A stretch of 64,000 nt of DNA, from the NCBI GenBank assembly GCA_015061685.1, contig SUWD01000006.1, forward strand, positions 1-64,000, given 5' to 3'. Below the pieces are notes generated by a model. That model saw only the letters and a program-made list of their open reading frames with translations. It searched no databases and was not told the origin of the DNA. The stretch comes from Lentisphaerota bacterium (GTDB taxonomy: Bacteria > Verrucomicrobiota > Lentisphaeria > Victivallales > Victivallaceae). Every line of letters begins with the position of its first letter. The stretch's first letter is position 1. The translations under genes were made by a program, and so were the position numbers. Below, piece after piece: positions 33,492-42,534 of the stretch.

Positions 33492-34523
33492 ATGGCGACA
33501 CTCAAAGATATAGCCAGAGACAGCGGTTTTTCTGTTTCAGTAGTTTCCCGGGCATTGAATCCTCATCCGGATCAGCAGGTCGCCGCCGAAACCAAGCGGA
33601 AAATTGAAGAATCCATGCGGAAACTCAATTACCGGCGTAATCATACCGCTTCTTTACTGGCAAGAGGACGCAGTATCGCCATCGGAGTATTCCTGCCGCG
33701 TTACCGGGATGTGCTGATTGCAGAACTGGTTTTCGGAATATCCGCCGCCGCCGCTGAATATGATTTCCCGTGCAACTGCTATTTCGGCATGAGTGAAAAC
33801 GATTATCTGCACTTTTTCGATCAGGTCAATGATGCCGGGAGCAGCGGTATTCTGACCTATCACTTTGGTGATAACAGCACCGACAACCGCCTTTCGGAAG
33901 CTTTTAAGCGTTACTGGAAATCCGGCGGTAATGTCATCCTGCTCAATACCCCGCCAAATGCAGAATTCCACGAGACCACCCTCAATATCAACAATATTGC
34001 CGGTGGTAAACTTGCCGCAAACCATCTGATTGAGTGCGGATGCAAAAGTTTTTACTGTTTCTCACCCAAAAGTTACTCCTATATGCAAAATGCCCGATGC
34101 AACGGATTCGCCGGGGAGCTTGCTAAAAATGGACTGTCTTCCGGGCAATACTGGGTGAATTTCAACGGTTTTCAGGAGTACGACAACGGATTATTGACGC
34201 AATACATCGCTCAACTGCCGCAGGATCGCAAAGTGGGTATTTTCGCCACCAATGATTATCTGGCTCTTTCCATAATGAGGGTGATTCACAATTCCGGAAT
34301 GGGTAAAGAGATCGGCAGAAGAATACAGATCGTGGGGTTTGACGATATGCCCGGAGCATCATTTGCCACGCCGCCATTGACCTCGATTTCACAGCCGTTT
34401 TATCAGCTTGGATATATCTCCATGGCACGTCTTATCGCGATGATCACCGGAGAAAAACTGCCGGAGCCGGAATTGCCGGAGCCGGAATTGATAATCCGGG
34501 CAAGTTCATCTCCGGAAAAATAA
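33492..34523 (+). CDS. LacI-family transcriptional regulator
   Basis: 343 aa. The N-terminal helix-turn-helix (ATLKDIARDSGFSVSVVSRAL, then VAAETKRKIEESMRKLNYRRN) and the hinge helix are typical of LacI/GalR proteins, followed by a periplasmic-binding-type sensor (RSIAIGVFLPRYRDVL, then GIFATNDYLALSIMR, then IVGFDDMPGASFATPPLTSIS). Matching operators lie before 25488 and before 34634, so it is expected to repress both flanking units and release them with an unknown sugar. Near the C-terminus a 15-bp tandem duplication (34461-34490) repeats LPEPE. There is no operator in its own upstream gap. Confidence 0.92.
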   Translation: MATLKDIARDSGFSVSVVSRALNPHPDQQVAAETKRKIEESMRKLNYRRNHTASLLARGRSIAIGVFLPRYRDVLIAELVFGISAAAAEYDFPCNCYFGMSENDYLHFFDQVNDAGSSGILTYHFGDNSTDNRLSEAFKRYWKSGGNVILLNTPPNAEFHETTLNINNIAGGKLAANHLIECGCKSFYCFSPKSYSYMQNARCNGFAGELAKNGLSSGQYWVNFNGFQEYDNGLLTQYIAQLPQDRKVGIFATNDYLALSIMRVIHNSGMGKEIGRRIQIVGFDDMPGASFATPPLTSISQPFYQLGYISMARLIAMITGEKLPEPELPEPELIIRASSSPEK

Positions 34524-34542
34524 CTTTTTTTCATTTTCCCTC

Positions 34543-34571
34543 TTGACATTATCCCTTTGCGGCTGTATAGT
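34543..34571 (+). promoter_or_regulatory. Sigma-70 promoter of the secreted-protein gene at 34634
   Basis: TTGACA at 34543-34548, 17-bp spacer, TATAGT at 34566-34571. It has the same -35, spacer length and -10 as the promoter at 25324 and, like it, is followed by a LacI-type palindrome. Confidence 0.8.
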
Positions 34572-34581
34572 ATTGCTTGTA

Positions 34582-34599
34582 TTCACAAACGCTTGTGAA
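34582..34599. promoter_or_regulatory. LacI-family operator 3
   Basis: TTCACAAACGCTTGTGAA, identical to the site at 25403-25420, begins 10 bp after the -10 box, where bound repressor would block transcription start or early elongation. Confidence 0.8.
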
Positions 34600-34633
34600 A
34601 AACTGTACCAACTCTTTATCAAGGAGAATCAAA

Positions 34634-35656
34634 ATGCGTTATTCCACGTTGTTGTGTGCCGCATTGCTCGCCGGAAATATCGTTCTGGCGGAAGAAAAAA
34701 ACTGTGCTGAAGTCGATTTTATCAAAATGAATCTGGAACAAAAAGAACTTCCGCCGACCGGCCCTTATCCGCTGGGTGTGACCCTGACCCCATACCGGGA
34801 CGGATATCTCTGGAAAACCCCTGCCAAACGGGCTTCTGCGGTGATAACTCTGGGAACTGTACCGGTCAAGCCGCTGCACTGTTACTCATTGCAATGGGAG
34901 ATGATGCCGCCGCAATTTATGAAAATGCTCATCCGGGCAACTTACACCGATTCCAACGGCAATAAATTGATGAGTAATACGCTCGGATTCTATGAAAACA
35001 GTTCCGCTTTTACCAAAGTTGACAAGCTGCTTTTCACCCCTCCGAATGTGAAAGAAGCCAAATTTGAACTCGTCCTTTTCAACAGCAAACTTGCGGAAAA
35101 GACCGACCAAGTCCTCGGATTCTGGAAAAGTTTCAAACTTATTGACCGTGGATCGCAGCAGAAAAAAGAGGCTCTGAAAGACTATTACGGAAAAAATCTG
35201 CTGCCGTTTGATAACTTCAACAACTTCAATGCCGGAGAAACCGACCTTAAGAAATTCAAAGTCACCCCCCTCGGTGCCAAACCTTACCGGGGCGAAATCG
35301 TGGAAAATGACGGTAAAAAAGCTCTGAAAATCAGCTATAAGCCCGGAGATTTCCAATATATCGCCTGGGAAACTCCTGAATTGCCGCTTTACGGTTCCGG
35401 TGCGGAGATCCGCTGCAAAATCCGCGGCAAAGGAAGGATCCAGCTCATGGTATGGTACAACCGCCCGACTTTTGCCACCGTTTTCAACCACTACGGATTT
35501 TTTGAACTTTCTCCGGAGTGGAAAGAGTACCGGGTGGGATTCGGATGCGATGATCCTCTGACCCAGAAAGTCCTCTTTTCTTTCGCCTGCCGGGACAATC
35601 CGGCAGAGTTTGAAGTCTCTGAACTCAGTCTGGTTTTCCCCGAACCGGGCAAATAA
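34634..35656 (+). CDS. Secreted protein of the LacI regulon, binding-module-like
   Basis: 340 aa with a signal peptide (MRYSTLLCAALLAGNIVLA). The mature part is beta-rich with two jelly-roll-like halves (AELDFIKMNLEQKEL-type opening and a second half near LLPFDNFNNFNAGETDLK). No catalytic motif is evident, so a carbohydrate-binding role is inferred from fold impression and regulation. AAGGAG precedes ATG 34634; the open frame upstream overlaps the operator and is not used. Confidence 0.55.
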   Translation: MRYSTLLCAALLAGNIVLAEEKNCAEVDFIKMNLEQKELPPTGPYPLGVTLTPYRDGYLWKTPAKRASAVITLGTVPVKPLHCYSLQWEMMPPQFMKMLIRATYTDSNGNKLMSNTLGFYENSSAFTKVDKLLFTPPNVKEAKFELVLFNSKLAEKTDQVLGFWKSFKLIDRGSQQKKEALKDYYGKNLLPFDNFNNFNAGETDLKKFKVTPLGAKPYRGEIVENDGKKALKISYKPGDFQYIAWETPELPLYGSGAEIRCKIRGKGRIQLMVWYNRPTFATVFNHYGFFELSPEWKEYRVGFGCDDPLTQKVLFSFACRDNPAEFEVSELSLVFPEPGK

Positions 35657-35795
35657 GCTCTTTATGGGGCTGTTGTAAAACCTCGCAGAGGTAAGCAACG
35701 GTCCTTCTTGTTTTTTCAGGGAGAAAAAGTTTCTGCTTGAGTAATTTAGTACATTCCACCGCCACAGACAGCAGAACGCAAAAAAACGATCAAGA

Positions 35796-35830
35796 CTCTC
35801 CCGGCTTGCCATGAAAAGAAGCCGGGAGAG
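35796..35830. repeat. Perfect 12-bp inverted repeat in an otherwise empty 387-bp gap
   Basis: CTCTCCCGGCTT at 35796-35807 pairs with AAGCCGGGAGAG at 35819-35830 around an 11-base loop. The gap 35657-36043 lies between the secreted-protein gene and the convergent rml genes. A T-rich stretch follows only about 12 bp later, so a terminator for the 34634 gene is possible but not clear. I see no gene in the rest of this gap. Confidence 0.5.
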
Positions 35831-36043
35831 CCGCGACTTCCCGTTTTTCTTTTGCTTACTTGTTTGAGGTACTTGCCGCAAATCCTCAATGATACTGTTC
35901 TTCGGTCTCCAGTTTGGTACGTCCGGAACCGATCATATCAAAACCGCCGGGGCGGCAATACTTGTGGAATATTCGTATTGATTCTCATTATCATCCTGAT
36001 AATATCCGCAGTATCATCCTGCTGATATTTCAACGGCTGTGCA

Positions 36044-36922
36044 TTATTTTTTGCGTTCCCGGATACCGGATTCCAGTGTCAGAAATTCATGCAGAGCATC
36101 ACGCCAGTCCGGCATGGGAGATAAACCATTTTCAGCCAGCCGCCTTTTTTCCAACCGGGAATTTGCCGGACGGGGTGCCGGTCGGGGAAATTCATCCGTA
36201 CGGCACGGAATCACCTCCTGTTTCACCCCTGCCTGACGGAAAATTTCCACCGCAAAATCATACCAGCTGGCATCGTTTTCACAAGTTAAATGGATTATTC
36301 CGGTCAACTCCGGATGTTTGAGCAATTCTCCAAGTTTGCGGGCAACAGCGACCGCACTGGTCGGATTGCCGCACTGATCTGATACAACCTTAAGCACCGG
36401 ACGGCTCCCGTCTGCCAGCTGCAGCATGGTATGCACAAAACTCGGCCCCCCGAAACCGTAAAGCCAGCTTATCCGGCAAATCAGACTATTTTCCGGATAG
36501 ATCTGCAAAACAGCATTCTCTCCGGCAAATTTACTCTGACCGTAAACAGTATTTCCACCATCCGCAAAATCGTATTCCGAATAAGCTCCCGACTTATCCC
36601 CCCGGAAAACATAATCCGTGGAGATCGCCAGCAGACGGCAGGAGTATCTTTTGCACACCTCCGCCACATTGGCAGAACCTTTTTCGTTGAGCAGAAATGC
36701 CTTTTCTTTTTCACTTTCACAGAGATCGACCGCCGTCATCGCCGCACAATGGATCACGGCATCCGGACGGTAACGCTCCAATGCCGCTGCTAAAGATTTT
36801 TCAGATGTGATGTCCACCTCCGGCAGATCAGTCGGGATAAGTTCAAAATCACTGCCCAATACACGGCAAATCGTCCTGCCAAGCATCCCTCTGCCGCCGG
36901 TAAGCAAAATTTTTTCAGACAT
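36044..36922 (-). CDS. rmlD: dTDP-4-dehydrorhamnose reductase
   Basis: 292 aa of the RmlD family: the N-terminal ILLTGGRGMLGRTICR nucleotide-binding motif, the YSEYDFADGGNTVYGQSKFAGE segment with the Tyr-x3-Lys catalytic pair, and ISWLYGFGGPSFVHTML. It makes dTDP-L-rhamnose in the last step of the pathway. The start at 36922 overlaps the end of rmlC by 8 bp; longer starts would extend further into rmlC. Confidence 0.92.
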   Translation of the reverse strand: MSEKILLTGGRGMLGRTICRVLGSDFELIPTDLPEVDITSEKSLAAALERYRPDAVIHCAAMTAVDLCESEKEKAFLLNEKGSANVAEVCKRYSCRLLAISTDYVFRGDKSGAYSEYDFADGGNTVYGQSKFAGENAVLQIYPENSLICRISWLYGFGGPSFVHTMLQLADGSRPVLKVVSDQCGNPTSAVAVARKLGELLKHPELTGIIHLTCENDASWYDFAVEIFRQAGVKQEVIPCRTDEFPRPAPRPANSRLEKRRLAENGLSPMPDWRDALHEFLTLESGIRERKK

Positions 36923-37493
36923 TCTGCAAATAATCTTTCGTATTGAAGTCAAACAATTCCGCTTCGGAAAAAGCGGGATTTTTCAAATCTTTTTCCGACA
37001 TTATCCGCAAATTTTCCGGTATTTGCCAATCTATCTGCAACTCCGGATCATCCGGTGCTATGCCGCACTCACAAGACGGCATATAAAAGTTGTCGCACTT
37101 GTACTGGAATACCGCTTCATCCGAAAGCACCGCAAAACCATGGGCAAATCCACGGGGAATAAACAACTGACGGTGATTATCCGCACTTAATTCAACGATC
37201 ACATGCCTGCCGAATGTCGGAGAATTTTTCCTGATATCCACTGCCACATCCAATACTTTCCCCCGGATGACCCTTACCAGTTTCGCCTGCGTATAAGGAG
37301 CTTTCTGGTAATGCAAACCCCGCAAAACACCATAAACTGATGCCGATTCATTGTCCTGAACCCAGCGGCAGTCTATGCCGTTTTCAGAATATTCTGCACT
37401 GTTCCAGCTCTCAAAGAAATACCCTCTGGCATCTCTGAAAATCCGGGGTTCAATGATTTTCACCTCCGGCAAAACGGTCTCGGTTATTTTCAT
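36915..37493 (-). CDS. rmlC: dTDP-4-dehydrorhamnose 3,5-epimerase
   Basis: 192 aa cupin-fold enzyme. It has [49 protein letters not shown] (with the catalytic His in GLHYQ) and the IPRGFAHGF motif. Length and motifs are typical. It is the middle gene of rmlA-rmlC-rmlD on this strand, overlapping both neighbours by a few bases. Confidence 0.95.
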   Translation of the reverse strand: MKITETVLPEVKIIEPRIFRDARGYFFESWNSAEYSENGIDCRWVQDNESASVYGVLRGLHYQKAPYTQAKLVRVIRGKVLDVAVDIRKNSPTFGRHVIVELSADNHRQLFIPRGFAHGFAVLSDEAVFQYKCDNFYMPSCECGIAPDDPELQIDWQIPENLRIMSEKDLKNPAFSEAELFDFNTKDYLQNV

Positions 37494-38368
37494 TTGCCTT
37501 CCTTTTCCGCAATGACCCGGAGCAGATATTTACCATATTCCGTCTTTTGCATATCAGCGATATTTTTACGGATCTCACCGGCACTCAGCCAGTTGTGATA
37601 ATAAGCGATCTCCTCCAGACAGGCGATCTGCATCCCCTGTCTTGTCTCAACGGTTCGGATGAAGTTTGCCGCATCCAGCATACTTTCATGAGTTCCGGTA
37701 TCCAGCCAGGCATAGCCGCGACCAAGTTTTTGGACATGCAAATCTCCCCGCTGCAAATAAGCATTATTCACGGAAGTTATCTCCAATTCACCACGGGCAG
37801 AAGGAGTAATGGATTCAGCGATCTTTATTACATCATTGTCGTAAAAATACAGTCCGGTAACTGCATAATTGGATTTGGGTTCCTGCGGTTTTTCCTCAAT
37901 GGACAAGGCATTGCCATTTTTATCAAATTCAACCACGCCGAAACGCTCCGGGTCATTGACATAATAACCGAATACCGTCGCCCCCTGCTCTTTTGCCGCC
38001 GCCTGCTGCACCAGAGAAGATAAATTGGCTCCGAAAAAGATGTTGTCGCCCAGCACCAGTGCCACCGGATCACTGCCGATAAATTCTTTGCCGATCAGAA
38101 ACGCCTGTGCCAATCCCTCCGGTTTCGGCTGGACTGCATAGGAAAATTCCACACCGAAACGGGAACCGTCTCCCAAAAGACGCTGAAAGGAACTTTGATC
38201 CTCCGGCGTGGTTATGATCAGAATTTCCCGGATCTTCGCCAGCATCAATACCGAAATCGGATAATAGATCATCGGCTTATCATAAACCGCCAGCAGCTGT
38301 TTGGAAACTCCCAGCGTTATCGGATGCAGCCGGGTACCGGCTCCACCTGCCAAAACAATGCCTTTCAT
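37490..38368 (-). CDS. rmlA: Glucose-1-phosphate thymidylyltransferase
   Basis: 292 aa with the nucleotidyltransferase signature [36 protein letters not shown]-type [10 protein letters not shown] and [19 protein letters not shown]. It makes dTDP-glucose, the first step of dTDP-rhamnose synthesis. The stop overlaps rmlC by 4 bp. No rmlB lies in the window. The gene is divergent from the second mraY at 38554. Confidence 0.95.
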   Translation of the reverse strand: MKGIVLAGGAGTRLHPITLGVSKQLLAVYDKPMIYYPISVLMLAKIREILIITTPEDQSSFQRLLGDGSRFGVEFSYAVQPKPEGLAQAFLIGKEFIGSDPVALVLGDNIFFGANLSSLVQQAAAKEQGATVFGYYVNDPERFGVVEFDKNGNALSIEEKPQEPKSNYAVTGLYFYDNDVIKIAESITPSARGELEITSVNNAYLQRGDLHVQKLGRGYAWLDTGTHESMLDAANFIRTVETRQGMQIACLEEIAYYHNWLSAGEIRKNIADMQKTEYGKYLLRVIAEKEGK

Positions 38369-38405
38369 AAAAATTCCTCCACCAAAATAATGTTCTCACA
38401 ACCTT

Positions 38406-38433
38406 AAAATAGCACACTTTTGAGAAATTGCAA
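38406..38433 (-). promoter_or_regulatory. Putative sigma-70 promoter of the rmlACD genes
   Basis: On the minus strand TTGCAA (38433-38428), a 16-bp spacer ending in GC and TATTTT (38411-38406), 37 bp before the rmlA start. It faces the mraY promoter at 38486 in the same 185-bp gap. Confidence 0.5.
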
Positions 38434-38485
38434 AAATATGGGAGAAAGCCGGTCGAAAAAAATCAAAAATATTTGCTTTTCAAAC

Positions 38486-38513
38486 TTGCTTTTTCTCAAC
38501 TCGGAGCTATAAT
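38486..38513 (+). promoter_or_regulatory. Putative sigma-70 promoter of the second mraY gene
   Basis: TTGCTT at 38486-38491, 16-bp spacer ending in GC, TATAAT at 38508-38513, 40 bp before the start codon. Confidence 0.55.
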
Positions 38514-38553
38514 ACAGCTATGACCGGAACACAATATTCATACAGGGGAAAAA

Positions 38554-39663
38554 ATGTTATACTATCTTTCTTACTTCAGCGAAAATTTCGGACCGCTCCG
38601 CCTTTTTGACTACATCACTTTCCGTGCCGGAGGAGCCGCCGCCACCGCATTTCTCATCGTTGCCCTTTTCGGCAGCCGTTTTGCCGCCATGCTGCGGAAC
38701 TTCAACATCCGTGCCGCCGCCCGTTACGAGGGCGTCCTCCCGGAAGAACTGCTGGATAAACGCAAAAACAGCACCCCATGCATGGGTGGTATCCTGCTTA
38801 TCGGAGGAGTGCTTATCTCCTCTCTGCTCTGGAGCAAATGGCAGGCATCCAACGGCATAAGCTGGATCCTCATGGGCGGCACTCTCGGTTTTGCCATGAT
38901 CGGTTTTCTGGATGACTTTATGAAAGTCTTTATGCAGAAGCGTGACGGTCTGCCGGGGAAACTGAAACTTATCGGTCAATTTCTGGTCGGCGGTATCGTC
39001 GTCTGGCTTTTCTGGACCCGTCCGGGACTTCACGATGCAATGCAAAGTTTCGTTGTCCCATTTTTGAAAACTCCGCTCTCTTTCGGCAAATGGTGGTGGA
39101 TCCTGCCGGTATTTTCCGCAGCGATCATCATCGTCGGAGCTGCCAATGCGGTGAACTTCACCGACGGGAAAGACGGTCTTGCCTCCGGATGTACGATCTT
39201 CTGTTCGCTCTCTTATGCTGTTTTTACCTATCTCATGGGACACCAGATTTTCGCCAGCTACCTCGGTTTGAATTACGTTGACGGCATCGGTGAAGCGGTG
39301 GTCTTTGCCGCAGCTCTCGGCGGCGGATGCGTCGGATTTCTCTGGCACAACTGCCATCCTGCATCTATGTTCATGGGAGATACCGGCAGTCTCGCCCTCG
39401 GAGGTGCGGTAGGTATGCTGGCTGTCCTTTCCCGGCAGGAATTGCTCCTCGCTCTGATTGGAGGAGTATATGTCATGGAAATCGTTTCCGTAATGATTCA
39501 GGTGGCTTCTTTCAAACTTACCGGCAAACGGGTTTTCCTCTGCACCCCGATCCATCACCATTTTGAACGCAAAGGATGGACCGAAACCCAGATCGTGGTG
39601 CGATTCTGGATACTTTCCGGTATCTTCGCTCTTATGGCTCTGGCAACATTGAAACTCCGTTAA
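38554..39663 (+). CDS. mraY: Phospho-N-acetylmuramoyl-pentapeptide transferase (MraY, canonical paralogue 2)
   Basis: 369 aa polytopic membrane enzyme. It has the substrate-loop motif KNSTPCMGG (71-79), catalytic FLDD (D120-D121), NFTDGKDGLASG (201-212), MGDTGSLALGG and PIHHHFERKG. It retains all MraY hallmarks including the K-x-x-TPxMGG loop, so this is the better candidate for the peptidoglycan enzyme. Both copies begin MLYYL and end TLK-R. It is monocistronic or leads an operon with the esterase at 39683. Confidence 0.93.
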   Translation: MLYYLSYFSENFGPLRLFDYITFRAGGAAATAFLIVALFGSRFAAMLRNFNIRAAARYEGVLPEELLDKRKNSTPCMGGILLIGGVLISSLLWSKWQASNGISWILMGGTLGFAMIGFLDDFMKVFMQKRDGLPGKLKLIGQFLVGGIVVWLFWTRPGLHDAMQSFVVPFLKTPLSFGKWWWILPVFSAAIIIVGAANAVNFTDGKDGLASGCTIFCSLSYAVFTYLMGHQIFASYLGLNYVDGIGEAVVFAAALGGGCVGFLWHNCHPASMFMGDTGSLALGGAVGMLAVLSRQELLLALIGGVYVMEIVSVMIQVASFKLTGKRVFLCTPIHHHFERKGWTETQIVVRFWILSGIFALMALATLKLR

Positions 39664-39682
39664 AAATAAGGATTAGCCCGAT

Positions 39683-40825
39683 ATGCTCCAGCACGGATTG
39701 TCATGTTTTGAACCTGCCCCCGGCAGAAATGATGGAAAAATTTACTATTTCGTACCGGAAAATATCAATCTTGACCAACCGGCAGGATTGCTGATATTCA
39801 TGCACGGCGGAGACGGCAATTCACCGGACACAGCTCCGTACAATACCTATTTGAATCCGGAAAACGGAGCTTTGCGGCCGCACATCGACAATTGTCAATT
39901 CATCGTTGCCGCCGCCTCCGCCCCCAAAGAGATCGACGGCAAACGCTGGAACCGCACTGCCGCATTCCACAGCCTCGATGCCACGATCGCTGATGCTTCA
40001 AGCCGGGCATTGATCGACCGCAACCGGATCATTATCGGAGGTCACTCCATGGGTGGATTCGGCTCCTACCATCTGGGACAGATCTTTGCCGACCGTGCCG
40101 CCGGAGTGTGGTTGAGTGCCGGAGCGTGGCAAATCTCGGATTTCCGCTCCTTCTACGGAACAAACGTCTATATTCTGCACGGCAAATATGATTGTGCCGC
40201 CAGTTACCGGGAAACTCACAAAGAACCACGCCACCACGACTGGTGCGGATTGTCATTTGCCCGTGCCGCTCATGAATTGATGCAGCGTTACGGTATCGAA
40301 CACACTTACGATGAACACGACGGTGGACACAGTCTGCATTGGGAACCTGCCCAGATGGCTCTGTGCCGCTTCCTCAACTGGGCCGCCGGGCAGCGACGCG
40401 ATCCGTACGCTCAAAAAACAGCTTTGATCACCCCGCGGGGTTCTGCCGATCCGGAGATGGCACACCGTCCGAGACAGCGTTATCTGGAACTGCTGGAAGC
40501 AGGAAACGATTCAATAGAGTATGACAAAATCATCCTCACCGGTCCCAATATTGCCTGGAGCGTGAAAGATTTGTGTCAGCAAAACTATGAATTGACCAAA
40601 ATCCGGATGTCCGGATCGAGGATCATCGCAGAAAATACCGGAAACAACACTTTCCGCATCGATGCGGAAAATGTCAGAAGTTTTGCCCTTTACCTCTCGG
40701 AGCAAATGGGTGATCTTGACCGCAAATTCACCCTTGACTGCAAAGATAAAGGAAAAATACAGCTCTCCGCAGTTGCAGTCAATGACGATCCGGATTACAA
40801 AGCCAAACTGATCGTCGAATTCTGA
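39683..40825 (+). CDS. Alpha/beta-hydrolase, PHB-depolymerase/esterase-like
   Basis: 380 aa. The N-terminal 230 residues form an alpha/beta-hydrolase with HGGDG (41-45) as oxyanion-type motif, the nucleophile elbow GGHSMGG (Ser122), an Asp in ILHGKYDCAAS and a His in DGGHSLHW. No signal peptide is present, so it acts in the cytoplasm. The last 130 residues are beta-rich and not recognised; they may bind the substrate. Possible substrates include acyl or feruloyl esters; the family alone does not tell. Confidence 0.75.
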   Translation: MLQHGLSCFEPAPGRNDGKIYYFVPENINLDQPAGLLIFMHGGDGNSPDTAPYNTYLNPENGALRPHIDNCQFIVAAASAPKEIDGKRWNRTAAFHSLDATIADASSRALIDRNRIIIGGHSMGGFGSYHLGQIFADRAAGVWLSAGAWQISDFRSFYGTNVYILHGKYDCAASYRETHKEPRHHDWCGLSFARAAHELMQRYGIEHTYDEHDGGHSLHWEPAQMALCRFLNWAAGQRRDPYAQKTALITPRGSADPEMAHRPRQRYLELLEAGNDSIEYDKIILTGPNIAWSVKDLCQQNYELTKIRMSGSRIIAENTGNNTFRIDAENVRSFALYLSEQMGDLDRKFTLDCKDKGKIQLSAVAVNDDPDYKAKLIVEF

Positions 40826-40974
40826 TTTTTCAGTGCTCTCCAATCATCAGAATGAACATTTTTCCCAAATAAATTAATTTTATTTAAAAAAAATCAACAT
40901 TTTTATTAATCGCACCATTGATTTTTCCCGCCAATGCCTTAAATTGAGTAAAGGAAAAAGACGAGAGGAATTTT

Positions 40975-41454
40975 ATGGAAACAGCATTTCGCAATCTGAA
41001 ACGCCTGCCATTTTCAACGATTCTGGCCGCATATAAATACGGGCTGAACAATATTTCCGTCCCGGAATCCGCTAAACTCGGAGCGAAATTGTGCATGGCT
41101 ATTTTGCGGGGGGACAATCTGGAAATGAAAAATCTCCTCACCCTGGGAGCCCCATTGAACCACCAGGATGATCCGGATGGATGGACACCGTTATTTTACA
41201 GCATTTACTACAACAATCCGCATGCAAAAGAAATTATTCTCGCCCTGGGAGCGGATATACATCAGACCGATTACTCAAAACGGACATCCCTGATGATCGC
41301 CGCCATAAGAGATGATTCAGATTTGCTGCTGCAATTGATCCGGAAAGGAATTGACGTAACTGCAAGAGACCATAAGGGCAAATCCGCTTTGGATTTTGCA
41401 GCAGAATACAACAGTCATAAATGTATCCGCATACTTGCAGAGTATGTTCAATAA
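40975..41454 (+). CDS. Ankyrin-repeat protein
   Basis: 159 aa with about three 33-residue ankyrin repeats (LLTLGAPLNHQDDPDGWTPLFYSIYYNN, then ILALGADIHQTDYSKRTSLMIAAIRDD, then IRKGIDVTARDHKGKSALDFAAEYN). Such repeats mediate protein-protein contacts. No signal peptide or other domain is seen, so partner and role are unknown. A TTGATT (40918) and TAAATT (40940) pair 16 bp apart may be its promoter. Confidence 0.85.
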   Translation: METAFRNLKRLPFSTILAAYKYGLNNISVPESAKLGAKLCMAILRGDNLEMKNLLTLGAPLNHQDDPDGWTPLFYSIYYNNPHAKEIILALGADIHQTDYSKRTSLMIAAIRDDSDLLLQLIRKGIDVTARDHKGKSALDFAAEYNSHKCIRILAEYVQ

Positions 41455-41509
41455 GAAAGCTGCCGCAATCACAACAGAAACGCAGTGAAACAAAACAGCC
41501 CCCACACCC

Positions 41510-41561
41510 ACGGGGCGGCATCAAGGCTTCTCCCCGGAGCCGCCGCCCCGTTCTTTTTTTT
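41510..41561 (+). terminator. Rho-independent terminator after the ankyrin gene
   Basis: ACGGGGCGGC at 41510-41519 pairs with GCCGCCCCGT at 41542-41551, followed by a TTCTTTTTTTT tract. It lies 55 bp after the ankyrin stop. Confidence 0.85.
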
Positions 41562-41645
41562 ATTGCGGCTTGCCGCAAAAGACAATAATACTGATTATAT
41601 ATAGTGTTTTTTGCAAAAAAAGCCGCTTTTATGCCCGTAAAAAGG

Positions 41646-41673
41646 TTGATATATCAAAATTAAAGACTATATT
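41646..41673 (+). promoter_or_regulatory. Putative sigma-70 promoter of the HTH gene
   Basis: TTGATA at 41646-41651, 16-bp spacer, TATATT at 41668-41673, about 54 bp before the start at 41727. Confidence 0.5.
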
Positions 41674-41710
41674 ATAGTAATGTTTTAAGTTTTGTGATCT
41701 TAATAACCCA

Positions 41711-41720
41711 GGGGGGGGAG
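41711..41720 (+). promoter_or_regulatory. Ribosome-binding site containing a run of eight G
   Basis: GGGGGGGGAG lies 6 bases before ATG 41727. It serves as the Shine-Dalgarno region and fixes the start. A homopolymer this long is prone to slippage. Confidence 0.6.
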
Positions 41721-41726
41721 AAACGA

Positions 41727-42521
41727 ATGAAACGTGAATCTTTTGCCAATGATCTGCACGAAATAATCCGTGAATCAGGAATCCGTCAGAATATTATCGC
41801 TCAAGCACTGGGCTTGTCTTCCGCGGCAATATCCCAATTTCTTCATGGAGTGGCATTGCCCAATTCCAAACAACTGGAAGACATCCTGACCTTGCTGTGC
41901 GTGCCGGATGAAGTACGCAAGTCTATGCAGGAAAGACTCTCCGCTCTCAGAGAAGAATACGGTGATGAGATCGTTGCCGATACTGAAAACAATACACCTG
42001 ACACTGACGCAGAAGAAGAAGAAAACGTTGATGACAGCTCTTTTGAAAAGAGTATTGACTTCATTTTCCGGGACTCCGGAGAAGAAAATTATGAACACCC
42101 GGAAGCCATTCCCGACCTCAGCATACCGGTGATCCCGCTGAAGGATTTGAAATATCTCGATGATGACACGGAGTTATGTGATTTCGCCTGTATGCACAGT
42201 GATGACATCATTCTGCGGGACTTCGGAGCTATCGCAGTTGCCGCAATGATCAAAGCCACCGGCGATCAGCTCGGCTTAAAATACAAAGGGATGCTGCAAT
42301 TCATCGTTGTTGAGGATACCAGCAGTTACAGCAACATCGCCGCCGCTGCTCTGGCAATATATCCGGGAAATAAATTCCGGCTGATACGCATCGGAAATCA
42401 AAATGCGACACAGGGTTTGGATATGCTCTTTGCCGATACCGGATCAGATGCAAAACCCGAAAGAATATTTCCAATCATTGAATTAACGTTACTTCCGCTC
42501 GTCAGCCCTGACTCGATATAA
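41727..42521 (+). CDS. XRE-type helix-turn-helix protein with acidic linker
   Basis: 264 aa. Residues 1-60 form an XRE-like helix-turn-helix (HEIIRESGIRQNIIAQALGLSSAAISQFLHG). A strongly acidic linker (ENNTPDTDAEEEENVDD) follows and then a C-terminal domain that I do not recognise (FGAIAVAAMIKATGDQLGLKYKGMLQFIVVED). It may be a DNA-binding regulator with its own sensor. It is followed 13 bp later by a small membrane protein. Confidence 0.75.
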   Translation: MKRESFANDLHEIIRESGIRQNIIAQALGLSSAAISQFLHGVALPNSKQLEDILTLLCVPDEVRKSMQERLSALREEYGDEIVADTENNTPDTDAEEEENVDDSSFEKSIDFIFRDSGEENYEHPEAIPDLSIPVIPLKDLKYLDDDTELCDFACMHSDDIILRDFGAIAVAAMIKATGDQLGLKYKGMLQFIVVEDTSSYSNIAAAALAIYPGNKFRLIRIGNQNATQGLDMLFADTGSDAKPERIFPIIELTLLPLVSPDSI

Positions 42522-42534
42522 GGCGGCAGGCTCT

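Noticed and set aside
35914..36321. Plus-strand open frame opposite rmlD
   Set aside because: It lies mostly antisense to rmlD and has no recognisable domain or ribosome site.
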